DNA of 64,000 bases from contig OZ038464.1 in assembly GCA_964036295.1 (NCBI GenBank), positions 18,460,443 through 18,524,442 on the forward strand, given 5' to 3'. A program made the translations under genes and the position numbers. The stretch is from Plumapathes pennacea. Taxonomy: Eukaryota > Cnidaria > Anthozoa > Antipatharia > Myriopathidae. How positions within the stretch are numbered: position 1 is the first letter of the stretch; every line of letters begins with the position of its first letter. Below the pieces are notes generated by a model. It did not search any database and had not been told where the DNA came from. It saw only the letters and a list, made by a program, of their open reading frames with translations. Below are positions 25,197 through 35,482 of the stretch, piece by piece.

Positions 25197-28100
25197 CTGC
25201 CGGATAGAAGAAACCTTCGCTTGTAACTTAATACGAATCCACTATATTGCGGGACAGAAAATAAAGCATTTCCATGTGCAATCGAAGCTCTCTGGGCGGA
25301 CACTCTCGTAAGCAGACAACTCTACTTACGGACACTTCTACGAAACCCCGTTTAAACTCCAGCTCAGTCAAACTATGTGTTTACTCATTCACGTTAGCGG
25401 ACAGTTTCAGTTACGGAAACTTTTTCTGCTTCCCAAGGATGTCCGCTTACCGGAGATGTCAACACTGCTACTCTGTCCTGATGCGTTTTTCGAATTAAAT
25501 TTGTAGTTTATTTTTACATGTACAACTGAGCTGTATATGCTGAGCTACTCCGTTTTGCCCGCGGTACTGAAAATGACGCCAGACTAACCAGCTGCGTTTA
25601 CGGTAAACGCAGCTGGTTCTGGTAGCCAGCTTGCGAAATAGAAACAAAGTTTCTTGGTAAGATTTTACAGAGTCAAAAACCAAGAATGTCAGAACAAGGA
25701 CAAAAGGTCATAAATGTCAGGACAACTTTGACAAAAGAAATAGGTCTAACATTCCAACACGACCAACAACAACAATTTAGAATAAATCATTTACATAAAT
25801 ACGTAGATTTAAAAAAACACAAACACCAACCTGCCCATACAGAGAATTAGCCATGAGCCAATCAGATGACCCCTTCTCGTGGTCCCACCAAGCCCGAAAA
25901 AATCCTCCTTCTTCATCCCACAGTTTCTCTACCAGTCTCTTCCTTCCCTTGTTAAACGCCTTAATGCACTTTCGACTGAATTTCTCATCACCCTTCAGAC
26001 GACCAAGCTCCTCGGCTGCCCTCACTCCCAACAAATACATGACACTGTTGTACGTCATGTGGTCGTAGTCTTGCAGGTAGATGATGTCATAGGTACACGT
26101 AAGGCGCAGAGGCAAGCCCGTGCCGCCAGTGCTGTCGCGCATGAGCCAGAGTGCAGCCTTGGAGACTGCTGGCCACAAGTCTCGCAGGAGCTTCTCGTTT
26201 CCAGTCCACGTGTACAGAAGGTAGACCTGAAGCCAGTGACTAAAAGTTAACAGTGAAGTTCCAAAACCTATATTTGACATCAAAACATAGGACATCGGAA
26301 GCCCACTCCAGAGTTTGTTGACAGCTAACCTTTTACAGAATTAGTAATTGTTAGAAAACATGTTAGCGATTAAGTCCTTATGTACATTTTTTATCTTGTT
26401 TATATCAAAAAACGATACAGTGACTTAGTACTGAGATCTCATATAATCAGTTGGTATCTCATACCTGTGCCAGAAACGCTGGAGTGACATCGGCCATGAC
26501 GCGTCCCCCCGGAGAATCAAGCTTATTGGTTCGATTCTGACAGCCCCACTGCATCTGCAAAGTCTCCTGAATCATGCCGTCCTGGGACTGGTACTTTGCC
26601 CAGGCCCTTACGACGTTCTCCAAGAGGTCTGGGAAGTAGACCGCATACGGCAGAGCTCTCTGGAAGTCGTTATGCACCGAATTGACGTCATTACAATCCA
26701 GGGCTTCCCACTGGCGCCAGCGTCCGTCCGCCACGCGGAACCCGCTCCGCCAAAAACTCAAGCTGTTGAGGAGGTGGTCCTGTAGCCAATCAGGAAGCGA
26801 AGACGAAGGTGTCAAAGAGTTTGGCGGCATGATGTTGGCTTGTAGTGAGATGAGGTCCTGAAGGTTGTTCACAAGGTCGGCTCTGGCGTGATGGGCCACT
26901 TCGACGCTGGACTTGAAAAATTTGCTAGTCGAGAAAAATCGAGAAAAGATTATCAACTGTGTGACCTGTCCAACGCCCCGACCCTCCCATCCAACCAACC
27001 CTCCCCCCACCCCCACCCCCAAATATTGACATTAAATACAAAAGAACAATAGTTTGGTCAAGCTGAAATACATGAAACGTTGAGGCAAGCTTCCTTGCAC
27101 TACAAGCAGACATTTTTCAACCGCATTTGTTCTATATATCTTTTTTGTCTGAAATCGTGATGGATTAGCCGACTATTTACCCTTATATTTTTACGGTCGT
27201 ACGAAATATGACAAGATGTATTGGAAGAAACCTAGTTGTGCTCGGAGGAAACTTTCACTGCCGTCGTAGTTCAGACATGTCTAAATTAGAGGTCACACTT
27301 GACACCGCATTAGTAACGTTTGTCTTCGATTTTAAACTCAAAGACAATTCGAAGAAAACGACCATATTATTACGGGAAAAAGCTAAGATATTAAGGTGAG
27401 ATACAGTAGAAATTTAAACGGAAACGATCAAACACCGCGCAGCAAATTTCGTCTTCTCCACAATTAGTTTCGGGTATACAACCGGCAATAAATAAATATA
27501 TAATAATTATCACAAAACAAAACAAAAAAAAACAAACCAAAACGGGATTCCTTGTAAAATCAGTCTAAAAATTATTTGACGATCGAATCAAGTATCTGGT
27601 TGCCCCAAAAATTTCACAAACTTCTTTCTTTTACTTTAAAAAGAAAGAAGTCTGTGAGAAGTTTCTAGAATCAGGTCATTTCCATAGCAACAAGCCATTT
27701 CAAGTTAGCATGCGTATACTTTTTAAAGAGTGACCGCCAGTTGTGTGCATGTAAGATATTTCAACAAATGTTATACAACCAAGGGTTTATTTGTTTCAGA
27801 TTTTCATGCGTCATCTGCCATTCTATGAACAGTTGTGAGCATCACTCAATTGGAACCGAATATTCGACAACTTCGGACGCAAACATTGTTTAATCAAAAT
27901 CTAAACTGAACGTTAGGCTTTCTCATGCATTTTCGAGTAAATACAAAAGAGAAACTTTTCTGTATGAATAAAATACATCAGACACGACGCCATTTCGACT
28001 TTTATACTGTGGTTTAAATGTTTATAAAGTTAAACTTCTACACCTACATACCAGTTGACGAGGTGGCCGAGTGGTTAAGGCGTTGGACTGCTAATCCAAT

Positions 28101-31100
28101 GTGCTCTGCACGCGTGGGTTCGAATCCCATCCTCGTCGAGAAGCTTTTTTTTCTTTTTTTCTTTTTTTTTCTTTTTTTTTTTTTTTTATCGCTATCGTTT
28201 TCTTTTCTTTCCACGCTCTACAGAAAGAAAATCTATACAGAAAAAAATACAGTCTTTATGTTAAAGAAGCTTAGCTTTGCAACTGTGGGTTCGGCTCCGC
28301 TAGCTCGATAACGTCATACTTTATATAACGGAAGTGACTAAACATAAGCTTTACTGGCAAAAGGAAGGGAAAATATTGCACTTTCTCATTGAGGAAGAAC
28401 TAGGGATAGCAATTTCGTTATTGTAGAAGCTGCCGCACAAATGCTTTTCCGACTAACTGGAACCCAGTCTCCCGAGTGTCGCCTGGCGGAAAATGCCAAC
28501 ATGCTAGTAACTGTGGCTAGCGTCTGGCAGCGAGCTGAGAAAGGCGTTCTTAGTTAGAAAACTAAATACAGTCGAGCTCTACATTCAACTAGAGAGATTG
28601 CGCTAGCCTGCATGCAGGCGTTCCAGAGACTTGAAACGAAACGAGCGGCGAATGAGCCGCGAGGAGACTTGGGAGGGCGAGCGGAGAAGCCAAGGATTGC
28701 GCTCGCTCTGAACTGTTCGTACATCGAAACGTTCGGCGTTTTAAGCGGTGTCTAACGTCACTATTTACGAGGGCTACTTCGCCAGGTTTATCAATAAAGT
28801 GAGCTTCACTGTAGTCCCGAAAAATCGCTGGAGAATCCAAATTATGCGACCTGTTTATAGTGTTCTCAGAAGGTCTCGAATTTGCAATGGATGGCCAAGC
28901 TGACTTGATCGCACTGATCGCACGTTCACAAGTCGTTCATTGGGGAGACCTGCGTTTGGTAGCCAAACGGTAAAAACCTTACGTGGACTTGCGTCTAAAT
29001 TTGAGCTCGCCTGAAGTAAGCCCGACCCAAGTGGCCCAAACGATCGATAGTTGATGATCAGTGGAAACCTTTGCAGTGATGGGCTAGTCCCTTGCAAATT
29101 AATAATTCAGATTTTCAAACCGAAAACTTGGGCTGACTTGGGTCGAATTGTGCTGTCTGTGTGTCTGAGTAGTGAGAGTTTCTGTTCATGTGTCTACAGT
29201 ACCTGTAAAACTGTCCGACCATTTCCCCGCTGTGGTCCCGATTTGGGTAGTTCCAGGCCAAAATCAATGTCAACGTCTCACTTTCACCCGCAGGGAGTCT
29301 GGCACTAACGGAAGTTGCTCCGTGAAACCCTGTCTCATCAGTCGGGTGGGTCAGGATGCCTTTCTCCTTAAACGCTTGCCATGTTGAATCGAAGTCATCG
29401 GAAACAGCAAAGGAAGCTGGATTTGTGTTTATTGACAAGACAGTAGTAGTTCCGCTGTTGGGAAAATGTCCTGGTCGCGTACAAGTCAGCCGCTTGTTTT
29501 CCTGAATTTCCCAGAATCCCTTAACTCCTGCAAAGACCAAAGACATACATTAATTTTTCTGTTTTAAATCACTTCATGGACCAGTTATTCAAAGCTCGAT
29601 TAAGTGAACCCAGGGTCACAAATTCTTTGGCTCATCCTCATGGCCAACAGCTTGCTTTAATTTAAAAATGTAACAATCAAGGAAGTCGTTTTGTGAGTAA
29701 AACATAATTTCAGGCTCAAAAATTACAAGAAAGTAAGGGTGATATGATTCTTTTATGGTCCCGTTTTGCCTTAGAGGACTCAGAAACAAGAGAAAAAGAG
29801 GTTCGAAATGGTCTGAAATAGGTTTAATTATTTATGGTCAATTTGGGTCTGAAATAGGGCAACGGTTTTCAGGCCGCACGCCCCCACCAAAAATATTATG
29901 AAAAGTACCCCCCACCCCCCGGGATAGCACTGGTTGTCCACACCATTGAAAAAGATAGCTTCAGTAGCTTCTACATCCAAAGTGCCATCGCTAGACCTTT
30001 ATCCTGACATAAATCAGAAAAGGGTTTATTCTTCACTTACCTGATGTGGTTCCGTGCTGGTAGGCGTGAAGGGGCATGGTATCTTTGAGTGTGCAGTCCC
30101 CTTTATCGTAGGACCAGGCCATGCAGGCCGTGTTCACGTTACACATGGCGGCACACTGGGCTGGAGACTCTACTTCCTTCACCACATCCATGTCTCCCCC
30201 CTCTCGTACCGTGTCTGGTGAAGATAATGCAGGTTGATAAAGCACTTGGTAGCGTGCTATGTTGAGTTCCAGAAGCACGCATGAATTTAAAAAACAACGA
30301 GAAAGAAGTGTGAAGAAGCACTCCGCGGCGTGCTTCTTCAAATTCTCAAGTGTTTCTGTAACGACTCAACACAACACATTGACAAGTGTATTATTTCTTT
30401 TATAAGATAGAACAAAACAGTGACTTTGAAATTAACTAAGGAAAAAGAATCACGTTTGATGCCAAATAAGCGTCTGGCTCACGCCATTACCAATCAGATC
30501 CGCGGGTACTGTCCACGCTCTTATAAAAACAGTTTCACTAGCGTATATAAAGCTTGGGACAAAGGAGAAAAGTATCTCCCCAGATGAATGTGTATTTTCA
30601 GTTGAAAAAGTGTAACGACTGTCAATTTGTTCATGAATAGCTATGCATTCGGTCTTCCCAGGCGTTTCGGACGGCGTATTATCTTGGAAAAAGCTAATAA
30701 ACACTGATAATGATTAACTGTCACAAGGAAATCTTCAAACTATGAGAAGCAAAATTTATCTTATTTATCGCTGGTTTTGCGACCAGCCATCACTTTTGCC
30801 TCATGTACACTTTGCCCCCCTCCCCCCCTTTTTTTGTACCTGTTTGCAGACCTAGAGGCAAGTTTATCAGGAAAGACACGTTGACGCAATTCTTCGTAGG
30901 GTTGTTGAGTTTTAACGTGAACATGATTGCAGGGACGCCAGACTCTTTACTCTTCCTCGCGTGCAGCGTGCCATAAGCGAAAAGATCCATCTCCACTCCA
31001 AAAAATCTATTATCTCGAATACCAAGCTTTGAAACAGGATAAGAACCGTAGTACGAAATAGCCTGGACACCAGGGTATCCCTCAGGTGGGTGTGTACGGA

Positions 31101-33384
31101 GGAGGGCTGCTTTGGTGCCTGACGGTGCAGAGACTCGCACGCCCATTACAGCTAAGTCGAGGGGGCCTGGCCCGAGTTTGGCGGATCCCCCGGGAGACTG
31201 GTTTTCAATCGTCCACTCGTGAAAAGACCCATCGGCTCTGATCTCCAGAGAACCTGATATACGTTAGACAGAGACAGAAACGAACAGACAGACAGACGGT
31301 CAGAGACAGACAGAGACATAGAGGATATTACACGGCGGCGCGAAGATATGAATTTTATTTTCGAGTGGTAAAAACAATATTTTATGAACGAGCGCTTCGC
31401 GAGTGAGTAAAATATTGTTTTTACCACGAGAAAATAAAATCCATATCTTCAAGCCGTCGTGTAATTTTCTTTTTATTATATTAGACACGAGTGTTTTACG
31501 AGAAATTGCACAAACAACCGTGCAAAAGCGGGAATGATTCCAACGATATCCTCACTAGTGAGGATATGGAAAATACGCCACTCGGGTCCCGGATGTAGTT
31601 TCGTATGGATTTTACGCACTGTATATTTTCCAGTAAAACACTTGTGTCTATATAATAAAAATGTTTACGCATCGAACAGACCAGTCACTCCAATGTAAGG
31701 GGCATTACACACGCAATAAGGTGCAAGAAAATTGCCTTGTAAAACAAGACCTTTGCTTCGCTACAATCACAAACATTTCGCCGCGTTAAAAAGAAGAGCA
31801 ACTCGCGAACTTCACCTGTTCCCAGGCCTCCAAGTGGGACAGCAGAGCGCATTCCTAGTGGTGGAGGCACGCCATTGGGTACCTGGTATAGAAACGAGGC
31901 TGTTCCAAGACGCGGGGTTACCCAACTATGAACAGGCTTGGTTACATTTTCTGGTTCCACGTACTGCACACACTGCTTGTAGTGTGAGAAGTGCATGTGT
32001 GACGTCACCAAGGATGGGCCATTCACGAACTGTAGTTTGTCCAGAATCTCACCAAGATTACCTGTGGAAAGACGAATTTCAGATTCTTCAATTGTTTTCA
32101 AAGTTCTGGTTTGAAATACACTCGCTCTCTTTCACTCGGCGACCTCGTGATTTCCCTACATTACTCGGTGTTCTCCCAACTTCCCGCGTGTTTAGATGAG
32201 GCTATATTACACGGGAACGAGTTATATATGTTTTTAAAAAAATTAACTTGCCCTGGGATGGCTTCGGAATATCAGTTTTCTTGGAAACAACATCATTGTC
32301 CACGTCTCCTTTACGTACTAATTTCCTGTCTGAATAAACTGCAGCTTTTCTCTTCGGAAAATTTCTAACTGAAACTCCAGTGGAACCTGAAACTCCCGCC
32401 ACACTCTGTTTAACAACGACGCGAGGTTTGCCGGTTTTGTTAGTAAACCGTTGTAAGCCGTTGCTAAGGAACGCAGCCTGAAGAGGGGACTTGTGATGTG
32501 GAGACGAATGAAGCTGACAGGCTTGGGCAGTTGAGCATAACATCCCATAACAGACATGGCCATCAAACAGAGCCAAGTTGCACCAATTTTGTCTGCAGCA
32601 TTTCCTGGCGCATGCGCTCAGATTACTGATTCGTCCTAGAACTGTGTTGTTGAGCGATGCAGTCGAATTGTCTCGTAAACTCGCGCTTTGGATTATGAGG
32701 ACAGACTTGCATCTTGAACTTTGGGTTCCTTTCGCGACAAAATGACCTGTTTTGAACGTAACGACAAAAGATAACTATGTAACAACTCAGTTGACAGTTA
32801 GACTAAATGGCGAGCAATAGTTTGCCCGCTTTGAAACCTGGGTCACAGTTTACCTCACACAGATCTACTCATCATAACGATGACAGGGATTCACACGTTG
32901 AAGAAAGCATCGCCAATAATAACAAAATACTAAATATGATAAATAGGTATATCGTGAACTAGCTATACCGCATATAAAGCCTGGTTTTCACGAGCAACGC
33001 AAGCATAAGGGCACTATCACAAGGGACATACGTTAGTGAAAGCGGGTGACGTAAACAGTTGGAAAAGAAAATATTTTGATCTTTGCGCTTGCGTTTGTGT
33101 CGAGTCTGTTTTCACTGTAAAATAAGAATTCTTACATGCATCGATTGTGAAAATTAGACCTAAACAAACGTGACATATTATACTTCATCTGCAGGCAAAG
33201 AGTAAGTGTGAGCAGCCAAACGAAAAAGCGCGTTACAGTGACTGGTTCCGCAGTGTGATTACTCACACCGGTTTTTAAACTCTGCCGGTCTCTAAAAGTA
33301 CTTACCAAATGATGTGACTAAGGCAAACATGCCAAGCACATGGACGATAAAGTCCTTCCATTTGAAGTTGTATCTAGTAGGCAT
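24075..33384 (-). CDS. Secreted GH116-family glycoside hydrolase with MANSC and PAN domains (10 exons)
   Basis: Spliced model of 3,903 bp, 1,300 residues, every junction phase-consistent. Order: signal peptide (1-26), MANSC domain (about 38-110), basic/Ser linker, GH116 N-terminal domain (DUF608, about 190-660) interrupted by an extra exon and a PAN/apple exon (about 411-533), then the catalytic (alpha/alpha)6-type domain to the C-terminus. GH116 enzymes are retaining beta-glucosidases/beta-xylosidases; the animal member GBA2 is a non-lysosomal glucosylceramidase. By alignment from memory, the nucleophile Glu falls at about residue 715 (RQWEALDC) and the acid/base Asp at about 842 (TCTYD), both present. 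Unlike GBA2, this protein has a signal peptide and extracellular Cys-rich domains, so it is probably secreted. The substrate is unknown. Exons: 33306-33384, 32252-32746, 31816-32061, 30840-31253, 30491-30682 (uncertain), 30041-30214, 29203-29527, 26465-26924, 25831-26226, 24075-25196. Leaving out the uncertain exon keeps the frame (1,236 residues). Confidence 0.9.
25274..25470. mobile_element. Dispersed GGACA-rich element, copy 1
   Basis: Same sequence family as 60510-60695: CTCTCTGGGCGGACACTCTC at the left, AGCTCAGTCAAACT in the middle and GTCCGCTTACCGGAG at the right. It lies in the last GH116 intron. Confidence 0.65.
25586..25618. repeat. Perfect hairpin, 16 bp arms
   Basis: AACCAGCTGCGTTTAC is followed after one base by its exact reverse complement. 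It lies in the last intron of the GH116 gene. Confidence 0.8.
25831..26226 (-). CDS. GH116 gene exon: catalytic domain part 2 (acid/base)
   Basis: 132 codons, phase 0-0. [18 protein letters not shown] and [18 protein letters not shown] match the GH116 TG...DLWP and TYD(x)W blocks; the Asp of TYD is the expected acid/base. The end, LMANSLYGQ, leads straight into the last exon. Confidence 0.9.
26465..26924 (-). CDS. GH116 gene exon: catalytic domain part 1 (nucleophile)
   Basis: Continues as [20 protein letters not shown]. The segment [20 protein letters not shown] lines up with the GBA2 nucleophile segment, keeping the Glu, the V-H pair and the following P-L-E. Acceptor CTCGACTAG in phase 2 joins the previous exon; donor CAG|GTATGA, phase 0. 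Confidence 0.9.
28057..28138 (+). tRNA. tRNA-Ser (anticodon GCT)
   Basis: An 82-nt gene with a 7 bp acceptor stem (GACGAGG / CCTCGTC), A box TGGCCGAGTGG, anticodon loop CTGCTAA, a long variable arm typical of tRNA-Ser, and B box GGTTCGAATCC. The stems pair and no intron is present. A T run begins at 28145 as a Pol III terminator. It lies antisense within the largest GH116 intron. It looks functional. Confidence 0.95.
28145..28188 (+). terminator. Pol III terminator (T runs) of the tRNA-Ser gene
   Basis: Repeated T runs broken by single C residues start seven bases after the tRNA end. Confidence 0.75.
29203..29527 (-). CDS. GH116 gene exon: end of the N-terminal domain
   Basis: Encodes [20 protein letters not shown], then [20 protein letters not shown] and GEMVGQFY; the LAW-Y/FP-N pattern and the following G-Y are hallmarks of GH116. 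Acceptor CTTTGCAG, donor ACAG|GTACTG, phase 1 in and 2 out. Confidence 0.9.
30041..30214 (-). CDS. GH116 gene exon: PAN/apple domain insert
   Basis: A 174 bp phase 1-1 exon encoding a compact PAN-type module: [20 protein letters not shown], then [10 protein letters not shown] and GTTSGVKG continuing into the next exon. PAN/apple domains bind protein or carbohydrate ligands outside cells. It interrupts the GH116 N-terminal domain between the strands ending GLQT and starting GFWEI, so it looks like exon shuffling into a surface loop. Confidence 0.8.
30491..30682 (-). CDS. GH116 gene: uncertain symmetric exon (64 codons)
   Basis: A 192 bp open stretch with a pyrimidine-rich acceptor (CTTTTTCCAAG) and a donor ATTG|GTAATG. 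It is phase 1-1, so it can be included or skipped without changing the frame. The encoded residues (including [13 protein letters not shown]) match no domain I know. It may be an alternative exon, a lineage-specific insert, or not an exon. Confidence 0.4.
30840..31253 (-). CDS. GH116 gene exon 4: GH116 N-terminal domain
   Basis: Reads on as [19 protein letters not shown], then [12 protein letters not shown] and a beta-rich tract ending NLPLGLQT. The E-R-DG-F-EW-I-N pattern is typical of the family. Acceptor GTATATCAG, donor ACAG|GTACAA, phases 1 and 1. Confidence 0.9.
31328..31465. mobile_element. Foldback element in a GH116 intron
   Basis: Arms GTGGTAAAAACAATATTTTA and its inverse around 31366 and 31405, extended outward through GAAGATATGAATTTTATTTT and its inverse to CACGGCGG / CCGTCGTG. 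The loop is short, around GCGCTTCGCG. A non-autonomous foldback. Confidence 0.75.
31471..31663. mobile_element. MITE with TAGACAC...GTGTCTA termini
   Basis: The left end TTATTATATTAGACACGAGT and the right end GTGTCTATATAATAAA are inverted, with GTGTTTTAC / GTAAAACAC inside. It adjoins the foldback before it. Confidence 0.7.
31816..32061 (-). CDS. GH116 gene exon 3: start of the GH116 N-terminal domain
   Basis: Carries [11 protein letters not shown], the glycine-rich signature that opens GH116/DUF608 proteins. Acceptor CTTTCCACAG, donor ACAG|GTGAAG, phases 1 and 1. Confidence 0.9.
32252..32746 (-). CDS. GH116 gene exon 2: MANSC domain and linker
   Basis: Eight cysteines in the order RC, SAC, KCC, NWC, HVC, MLC, QAC form a MANSC pattern, with [16 protein letters not shown] as its core. 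The same eight positions occur in the plus-strand gene at 35115. A Lys/Arg/Ser-rich linker follows. The acceptor is TTCAAAACAG. The donor is AGG|GCAAGT, a GC-AG intron, the only nearby choice that fits the next exon's phase. Confidence 0.85.
33306..33384 (-). CDS. GH116 gene exon 1: signal peptide
   Basis: The first ATG of its open frame gives [20 protein letters not shown], a basic start followed by a hydrophobic stretch through FALVTSF. It ends in phase 1 at TTTG|GTAAGT, matching the phase-1 start of exon 2. The start context is weak (T at -3). The neighbouring plus-strand MANSC gene has the same signal-exon, phase-1 design. Confidence 0.7.
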
Positions 33385-34947
33385 ACAGCCGCCAAGCTTT
33401 CTTACTGTTTGACTCCTGATGGCAGTAATGGAAAATATTATGTATATACACTTGTCCAGACAGTAGTTAATCCAAGTTAGCAAAAGTTGGCCTAAACTTC
33501 GTCAAAATAAAAAATATATATCAGCGGTGCACGATAGATGCAGGGTATGTAATTTGTGTAATTATAGACTTACTTGGTAGTTTTAACATAGGTTATTGAA
33601 CCGTGACATGTAACTTGTGAAACGTAAACTGATATATTTAGATTTCTTGACCTAACGAACAGGTCGTGTGAACTCAGCTGTCAAAAAGAAACTTAAAATA
33701 AAGGGTTATCAGATTACAATAATTCTTAACTAATTTGCGTGGGTGTGTATACATTTCTTCTTCTTTTTCTTTTCTTTTTTTTTTTATTTTTCAATTAAAA
33801 CTGACCGTACCATGGTCATTACAAGTCACGATGTTCACCGCATATCTACAACTATTAGGGGGCCGGGGATTCTAAAGATGGTCTTCAGCCAGGGTTATTT
33901 CAAATTACTCAGTGTTTCAGATTAGTCGAAATCAAGGTAAAACCTTTTTCATGAACTCAATAATGACTTATAATATTATTTATAGTTTATTCGATTTTTG
34001 AATATATCAGCTGCAAACTGTTTTTCTCCCCTCAATAAGCCCAATCGATATTTGTAGGATCGAAAAACTTGGCGTCTATTTGGCTAATTATTAACAGAAG
34101 ACAAGAGAGTATGTCAACTAAGGACAACTGATCCACAGACCAATGCTTGATTTACAAGGGAAAATAGATTGTTCACGTTCACACAAAAGAACGTGGTATT
34201 TTCAGGTCTAACGCAGTTTTTTGTTCACTTATAAACTGTCACAACACGATCATCACAGGTCGATGTTTCACATAACTATAATCGGGCGAATTCTAAAATG
34301 GAGCCAGTTTTTATACAGTGTGTATAATTGCAAGTTAAAATCGGGTAATATCCTAGTAGTTCTAGAAGATTATCTGGTAAGGAATATCAGTGCTATTAAA
34401 GTTAATTTTTAAAAATCTCTCACCACTTTCAAGCCTCCCTTTAAAAACTTCAGGAAAACATAGACATTTTAAGAGGCAAGAGTTCAGTTACAAGACGAGT
34501 TGCTTTTACGTGTAAGGCATTGACTTGAACGTCCATACTTCAAACAGATATACTGGGTACAAGATAGATATAATAAAGGCGGGTTTCTTGTTACTAGACT
34601 ACTAACAACGGCTCAATGAACCCAGGGAAACCGAAAGATCTAAGAGGTAAGAGTTCATTGCTACCAAATAAAGTTTCGAATAGACCCAGGGCAAAAGAAC
34701 GTAAATTTAAATAAAGTAATGTATCTTGTTGGACCTAAGCCGGCTACACTTATTTCTCGGTTCAAATAACATGATGTATTCCACTTGACAGAACACTAAA
34801 CATAAGACGACAAGAAACATTTATCCACCTGTGAAACTGTGTGAGCACGTGAACACGTGTTTGTATCAACAGATTCGGTGAACCTCGACCAAACACTCAG
34901 CCAAACACCCAGAGCGTAACGACCAAAAAATCTCACCAAGACAAACT
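33385..34947. promoter_or_regulatory. Divergent intergenic interval between the GH116 and MANSC genes
   Basis: About 1.56 kb separates the two divergent start codons. It should hold both promoters and 5' UTRs. I see no clear TATA or other core element; the sequence is A/T-rich with a T run at 33761-33790. Motifs that would prove shared regulation are not evident by eye. Confidence 0.4.
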
Positions 34948-35482
34948 ATGACTCTATGGAGCGGAGTTCTTTGGGTCTGTGTTCTTCTGGCACTTTGTCG
35001 AGGTACGTTTAGTTAGAAGAGAGTGTCAGTAATCGCGTGAAATTTAACTGAATTGATTTTCTCTTTTCGTCTTGATTTCGCGCGGCACTCAACTGGATGC
35101 GTTTTTATCGCCAGAACTACCCGGCCATAACTTAGTTCCAAAACATCAGTGCACCCTACAGGTTTCGTCTGGGGCATCACCACCGGAAGAAAATCTCAGA
35201 CCGGATCATTTCAAGCGGCTTGGCAAGGTGAAAGACATGGACGATTGTCTCCAAAGATGCTGCGATACACAACATTGCGATTTGGCTATGATGTCGTATG
35301 GTGGACGGTACTGTTATGGAGTTGCATGTTACAGTGAAAATCTATGTCGAATGCTTCCCTCATACCCAACAAGGATCAGCTTTGACGTGTCGCACGTTGT
35401 CAGAAAAGAGATCGAGAATGAAGAGGAGAAGCTGAGAAAGGATATGCCGTCAGTTCGGGAGCCTGGGGCTGAGCAAAAGTGA
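34948..35482 (+). CDS. Small secreted protein with a single MANSC domain (2 exons)
   Basis: Exon 1 (34948-35002) encodes MTLWSGVLWVCVLLALCR, a signal peptide, ending in phase 1 at CGAG|GTACGT. Exon 2 (35115-35482) starts after TTATCGCCAG. Total 140 residues. Eight cysteines follow the MANSC spacing: HQC, DDC, RCC, QHC, RYC, VAC, NLC, with HCDLAMMSYGGRYCYGVACY as core. A charged tail ends at TGA. MANSC domains occur at the N-termini of extracellular and membrane proteins and are thought to mediate protein binding. The start codon has A at -3. Domain, cysteine spacing and exon phase are the same as in the GH116 gene that starts 1.56 kb away on the other strand, suggesting a duplicate of that 5' end. 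Its partner is unknown. Confidence 0.85.

Larger units (their letters stand above)
26925..29202. other. Largest intron of the GH116 gene
   Basis: No further exon is needed, since the flanking phases (2 and 2) join directly. It holds a C-rich run at 26990-27025, a short hairpin around 27610-27660, the tRNA-Ser gene and a GC-rich repeat-like stretch at 28590-28740. Confidence 0.6.

Noticed and set aside
31732..32199. Plus-strand open frame of 155 codons
   Set aside because: It is antisense to the GH116 exon carrying [11 protein letters not shown].
24075..33384. GBA2 orthologue
   Set aside because: The C-terminal blocks ([26 protein letters not shown]) match the wider DUF608-type members rather than GBA2, and the signal peptide, MANSC and PAN domains are foreign to GBA2.
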